NCBI GenBank assembly: GCA_001303705.1
Contig: LJUI01000153.1
Location: 1 to 8,914 of the forward strand
Direction: 5' to 3'
Source of the DNA: a candidate division TA06 bacterium SM23_40
GTDB taxonomy: Bacteria > LJUI01 > SM1-40
DNA length: 8,914 nt
The number at the start of each line of letters is the position of its first letter. Position 1 is the first letter of the stretch. The notes below the pieces were generated by a model, which worked only from the letters and a program-made list of their open reading frames with translations, was not told where the DNA came from and made no database searches. This document shows, piece by piece, positions 6,219-8,914 of this stretch. The position numbers were made by a program, and so were the translations under genes.

Positions 6219-7376
6219 GTGAGACGCATCTATCTCGACAATAACGCGACCACTCCGGTCGATCCTCGCGTGTTCAAGGCAATGCGTCCGTTTCTCGAGG
6301 AGGATTTCGGCAATGCCTCCAGCCTCCATGTGTACGGTCAGGCGGCGCGTAAGGCCGTGGAGGACGCGCGGGAGCGGGTGGCCGCGCTCATCGGCGCATC
6401 GAGCGAGGAGATCTACTTCACCAGCGGCGGCACTGAGAGCGACAACTGGGCCCTGAGGGGTGTGACGGCCGCGTCTGAGAAGGAGACTCTCCATCTCATC
6501 ACATCCACTATCGAGCACCCGGCCGTGCTTCGCACGAGCGAGCAACTGGAGCGCGAAGGGTACCGGGTGAGCTTCGTGAGCGTGGATCGAGATGGCAAGG
6601 TCTCCCTCGACGAGCTGTCGACGGCCGTGAATGAACAGACGGTGCTCATCTCGGTCATGCTCGCCAACCATGAGGTGGGAACGATCCAGCCGCTGGGCGA
6701 GATCGTCAAGATCGGGCGCGAACATGGGATCGCCGTGCATACCGATGCCGTGCAGGCAGTGGGGAAGATCCCGGTAGATGTCGGCAAGCTGGAGGTCGAT
6801 CTGCTCTCGATCTCGTCCCACAAGATCCACGGCCCCAAGGGCGTCGGCGCACTGTACATCCGCAAGGGCACTGAGATCGCCCCGCTGATCACCGGCGGAG
6901 GGCAGGAGCGCACGATGCGCGCCGGAACAGAGAATGTGCCGGGCATCGTCGGGTTCGGCGAAGCCTGTCGCCTTGCACGGGAAGAGTTGGGGGAGCGGGA
7001 GGGGCGCGTTGCGCTCCTGCGCGATCGTCTCCCGGCAGGGAGCAGGGAGCGCATTCCACACGTTCGGTTCAATGGCCATCAGACTGACCGACTTCCCGGG
7101 ACGCTCAGCGTCTCGTTCGAGCATGTGGAGGGCGAGGCCATCGTCCTGAGCCTTGATAACGAGGGCATCGCCGTGTCGAGCGGATCGGCCTGCGCCTCCG
7201 GATCGTCTGAACCGTCGCCCGTCCTCCTCGCCATGGGACTGGGATCTGAGCTCGCCCAGGGCTCTATCAGGTTCAGCCTGGGCAAGGATAATCTCGAGGA
7301 GGAGGTCGATCGCGTGCTCGATGTCCTGCCGCGCATCGTCGAACGCCTCCGTGCCATGTCGCCAAGGGCCAGATGA
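6219..7376 (+). CDS. nifS: Cysteine desulfurase, NifS/IscS type
   Basis: This is a PLP-dependent enzyme that takes sulfur from L-cysteine, leaving alanine and an enzyme-bound persulfide used for Fe-S clusters and tRNA thiolation. From GTG 6219 it has 385 residues, normal for the family. Motifs in order: YLDNNATTPVDP at the N-terminus, GNASS (31-35), SGGTESDN (69-76), His100 in IEHPAV stacking over PLP, Asp176 in HTDAVQ, Lys202 in SSHKIHGPKG as the Schiff-base lysine, RAGTEN (234-239), and Cys325 in SGSACASGS as the persulfide cysteine. The longer SGSACASGS loop fits group I (NifS/IscS) rather than SufS. The alternative start at 6180 would add 13 residues encoded by repeat sequence. It is followed after 133 bases by mnmA, its likely sulfur acceptor. 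No clear promoter is visible in the repeat-filled region upstream. The nifS symbol denotes the family; a nitrogen-fixation role is not implied. Confidence 0.96.
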   Translation: MRRIYLDNNATTPVDPRVFKAMRPFLEEDFGNASSLHVYGQAARKAVEDARERVAALIGASSEEIYFTSGGTESDNWALRGVTAASEKETLHLITSTIEHPAVLRTSEQLEREGYRVSFVSVDRDGKVSLDELSTAVNEQTVLISVMLANHEVGTIQPLGEIVKIGREHGIAVHTDAVQAVGKIPVDVGKLEVDLLSISSHKIHGPKGVGALYIRKGTEIAPLITGGGQERTMRAGTENVPGIVGFGEACRLAREELGEREGRVALLRDRLPAGSRERIPHVRFNGHQTDRLPGTLSVSFEHVEGEAIVLSLDNEGIAVSSGSACASGSSEPSPVLLAMGLGSELAQGSIRFSLGKDNLEEEVDRVLDVLPRIVERLRAMSPRAR

Positions 7377-7381
7377 GGACA

Positions 7382-7426
7382 CCTCCGAGCGTAGAACGGA
7401 AAGCTCTCCGGACTGACGTTCGGGGG
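7382..7426 (+). other. Compound hairpin after the desulfurase gene
   Basis: CCTCCGAGCG (7382-7391) pairs with CGTTCGGGGG (7417-7426) over ten pairs with two wobbles. Inside the loop a small stem CGGA/TCCG (7397-7400 with 7407-7410) can form. It starts 5 bases after the stop codon and has no T tract behind it, so it is not a typical intrinsic terminator. It may protect or process the transcript between the desulfurase and mnmA. The rest of the 133-base gap holds no gene or promoter that I can support. Confidence 0.35.
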
Positions 7427-7509
7427 GCATCTTCATACGTGCGGGGCAGGTAGGAGAGCCATGCGCCGCGCGGCGGCCCACAGGTGCCGGGCGGAGGGAG
7501 AGTCAGCAT

Positions 7510-8619
7510 ATGGCCGATCGCCAGTCAGGTTCCAGAATAGCAGTCGCGATGAGCGGTGGAGTCGATAGCTCTGTCGCGGCAGCTCGTCTTGTCGAGGCCG
7601 GCCACGAGGTGATCGGGATCACCATGTCGCTGTACTGTCCTGAGCGAGAGAGCGTGCAGGCGCGGAGCTGCTGCGGCCTTGAGAGCGTTCACGACGCGCG
7701 CCGTGTCGCAGACCATCTTGGAATCCGGCACTATGTCTTCGATTTCCGCGACATCTTCGAGCGCGAGGTTATCGAGCCATTCTGCCGGGCCTATCTCTCG
7801 GGGAGGACTCCTAATCCATGTGTCGACTGCAACACAAGGGTGAGGTTCAGACATCTTCTCGACAAGGTGAAGGCCGTCGGCGCGGCCCGTCTCGCTACTG
7901 GCCACTATGCCCGGATCGAGCACGACATGGAGGCAGAGAGGCGGATGCTCGCCCGGGGTCGCGACCCTGCCAAGGATCAGTCCTACTTCCTGTGGGGGAT
8001 GACCCAGGAGTCACTGGCCCGGACTGCCTTCCCTCTCGGGGAGATGACTAAGGAGGAGACGAAGGAGTATGCGCGACGGCTCGGGTTGAAGGTCGCCGAC
8101 AAGCCGGAGAGCCAGGAGATATGCTTCGTGCCCGAGGGAGGATACGGATCCTTTGTTGTCCGCCGCTGTAGCGAACAGATTGGTCCCGGCCCGATCTACG
8201 ATCTCTCGGGGCAGGTGGTGGGGGAGCATCGAGGACTGCCTTACTATACGATTGGCCAGCGGAGCGGAACCGGTGTGGCGCTGGGCAGGCCGGTCTATGT
8301 CGTGGCGATCAGGCCCGACGACAACGCGATCGTCGTCGGGGATGAGGAAGCCCTGTACTGTGATCAACTCGTTGCCGGCCAGGTCAACTGGATCTCCGGG
8401 CACGCGCCGGACGGTGAGATCGAGGTGACGGCCAAGATCCGCTACCTCCATACTGGCGCCCGCGCAAGGGTGCATCCGACGGGGAGAAGATGTGCCGCGG
8501 TTCTCTTCGATCAACCGCAGCGCGCCATCACCCCCGGACAGTCTGTCGTCTTCTATCGGGAACGGCTGGTGCTCGGCGGCGGCGTCATCGGAGCCTGCCA
8601 CGGGGTGGAGGGCAGATGA
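7510..8619 (+). CDS. mnmA: tRNA-specific 2-thiouridylase MnmA
   Basis: MnmA adenylates and thiolates the 2-position of U34 in tRNAs such as Lys, Glu and Gln, which helps decoding. The product has 369 residues, the family's usual size. Visible motifs are the PP-loop AMSGGVDSS (13-21), SCCGLESVHDARRVA (53-67), the first catalytic cysteine Cys107 in NPCVDCN (102-108), ATGHYARI (129-136), DQSYFLWG (156-163), the second catalytic cysteine Cys205 in SQEICFVP (201-208), and GEHRGLPYYTIGQR (238-251). The C-terminal beta domain (about 255-365) is complete. The ATG at 7510 has GGAGGG 11 bases and GAGAG about 7 bases upstream. A later Met in the PP-loop would remove the first strand. It lies after the desulfurase gene, and that adjacency is common because the desulfurase supplies the sulfur. 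Confidence 0.97.
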   Translation: MADRQSGSRIAVAMSGGVDSSVAAARLVEAGHEVIGITMSLYCPERESVQARSCCGLESVHDARRVADHLGIRHYVFDFRDIFEREVIEPFCRAYLSGRTPNPCVDCNTRVRFRHLLDKVKAVGAARLATGHYARIEHDMEAERRMLARGRDPAKDQSYFLWGMTQESLARTAFPLGEMTKEETKEYARRLGLKVADKPESQEICFVPEGGYGSFVVRRCSEQIGPGPIYDLSGQVVGEHRGLPYYTIGQRSGTGVALGRPVYVVAIRPDDNAIVVGDEEALYCDQLVAGQVNWISGHAPDGEIEVTAKIRYLHTGARARVHPTGRRCAAVLFDQPQRAITPGQSVVFYRERLVLGGGVIGACHGVEGR

Positions 8620-8646
8620 GGGTAGGGGGCTCCGTAAGAGGGATTG

Positions 8647-8914
8647 TCGTGGGAGCACACGGCTGGGCTATTTTGAGGGGAGGTTGCGCACACCGGAAGC
8701 GGGGGCATAGACGTGTCAGACCAGCTGCAGGCTTGTGAGGTGCTTGCATCCGTGGCGGGGGCCTTAGACGTACGAGACCGGACACGGGGTTGTGGGGTGC
8801 TCTTATCGGCGGAAGGGAAGGGTATGGACGAGCGAGACCAGATACATGTTCGCAATGTGCGTGCATCGGCGGGACCGAACGCTATAGACGTGTGAGACCG
8901 AACACCGGGTAGGG
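8647..8914. repeat. Tandem array with 57-60 bp period running off the window
   Basis: Unit starts marked by TAGACG (TGGACG in one copy) lie at 8708, 8765, 8825 and 8885, giving lengths of 57, 60 and 60 bp and a last partial copy cut by the window end. Each unit opens with T(A/G)GACG, a short variable part, then (A/C)GAGACC or TCAGACC, and later has a TGC...ATC(C/G) or TTATCGG stretch before a G-rich end. A more diverged copy probably fills about 8647-8707. The copies differ at many positions, so the array is old or fast-evolving. No gene is supported after mnmA in the last 295 bases, and no terminator with a T tract is seen. Confidence 0.75.

Noticed and set aside
5931-7481. Long - strand open frame (516 codons) opposite the desulfurase gene and the 23-bp array
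   Set aside because: The + strand encodes a complete cysteine desulfurase with all catalytic residues. The antisense product is an artefact of the repeats and high G+C.
8629-8656. GCTCC/GGAGC inverted repeat after mnmA as a terminator
   Set aside because: The stem is only 5 bp, the loop is long and no T run follows.
8585-8866. Pro/Arg-rich - strand frame over the last array
   Set aside because: It runs into the 3' end of mnmA on the opposite strand and has no start signal or recognisable domain.
8713-8895. Small + strand frame of 60 codons after mnmA
   Set aside because: It lies wholly inside the 57-60 bp array, starts with GTG without a ribosome-binding site, and its frame is open only because the unit lengths are multiples of 3.

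Overview
The window is a GC-rich piece of a bacterial chromosome (roughly 60% G+C by eye) carrying seven housekeeping-type genes, all on the + strand. Codon choice and gene density look uniform, and I see no transposase, integrase, phage gene, CRISPR array, tRNA or rRNA. The protein families (bacterial IleRS with a C-terminal zinc finger, DksA/TraR-type zinc-finger protein, LspA, NifS/IscS-type desulfurase, MnmA) are spread across many phyla. The lipoprotein and the repeat-filled spacers do not match a lineage I know well, so I do not assign a phylum; an uncultured or little-studied diderm lineage is a reasonable guess.

Layout. Bases 1-46 hold the rho-independent terminator of an upstream transcription unit. 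Bases 83-258 hold a cluster of degenerate repeats ending in ACGTCCCC. A promoter with consensus -35 and -10 hexamers follows at 271-298. It should drive a compact five-gene unit: a lipoprotein of unknown function (329-1018), a TPR protein (1041-1775), isoleucyl-tRNA synthetase ileS (1874-4759), a small DksA/TraR-type zinc-finger regulator (4773-5144) and lipoprotein signal peptidase lspA (5131-5811). A strong RNA hairpin sits just upstream of ileS. After lspA comes a 407-base gene-free stretch filled by a 23-bp tandem repeat array. The array runs almost to the ribosome-binding site of a cysteine desulfurase (6219-7376), which is followed by the tRNA 2-thiouridylase mnmA (7510-8619). The window ends inside another tandem array with a 57-60 bp period.

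How the genes work together. The desulfurase and MnmA form a functional pair: the desulfurase mobilises sulfur from cysteine as a persulfide, and MnmA inserts it at the 2-position of U34 in certain tRNAs. The first unit mixes tRNA charging (IleS), a probable RNA polymerase-binding regulator and lipoprotein maturation (LspA). The lipoprotein encoded at the head of the unit is a plausible substrate of the LspA encoded at its end.

The unusual content lies in the repeats rather than in the genes. Each of the three long gene-free stretches carries a different repeat family. The 3' end of lspA has also grown into a 9-bp tandem repeat, which is translated as a collagen-like Gly-X-Y tail on an otherwise normal signal peptidase. 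I found no clear evidence of a new defence or mobile system.
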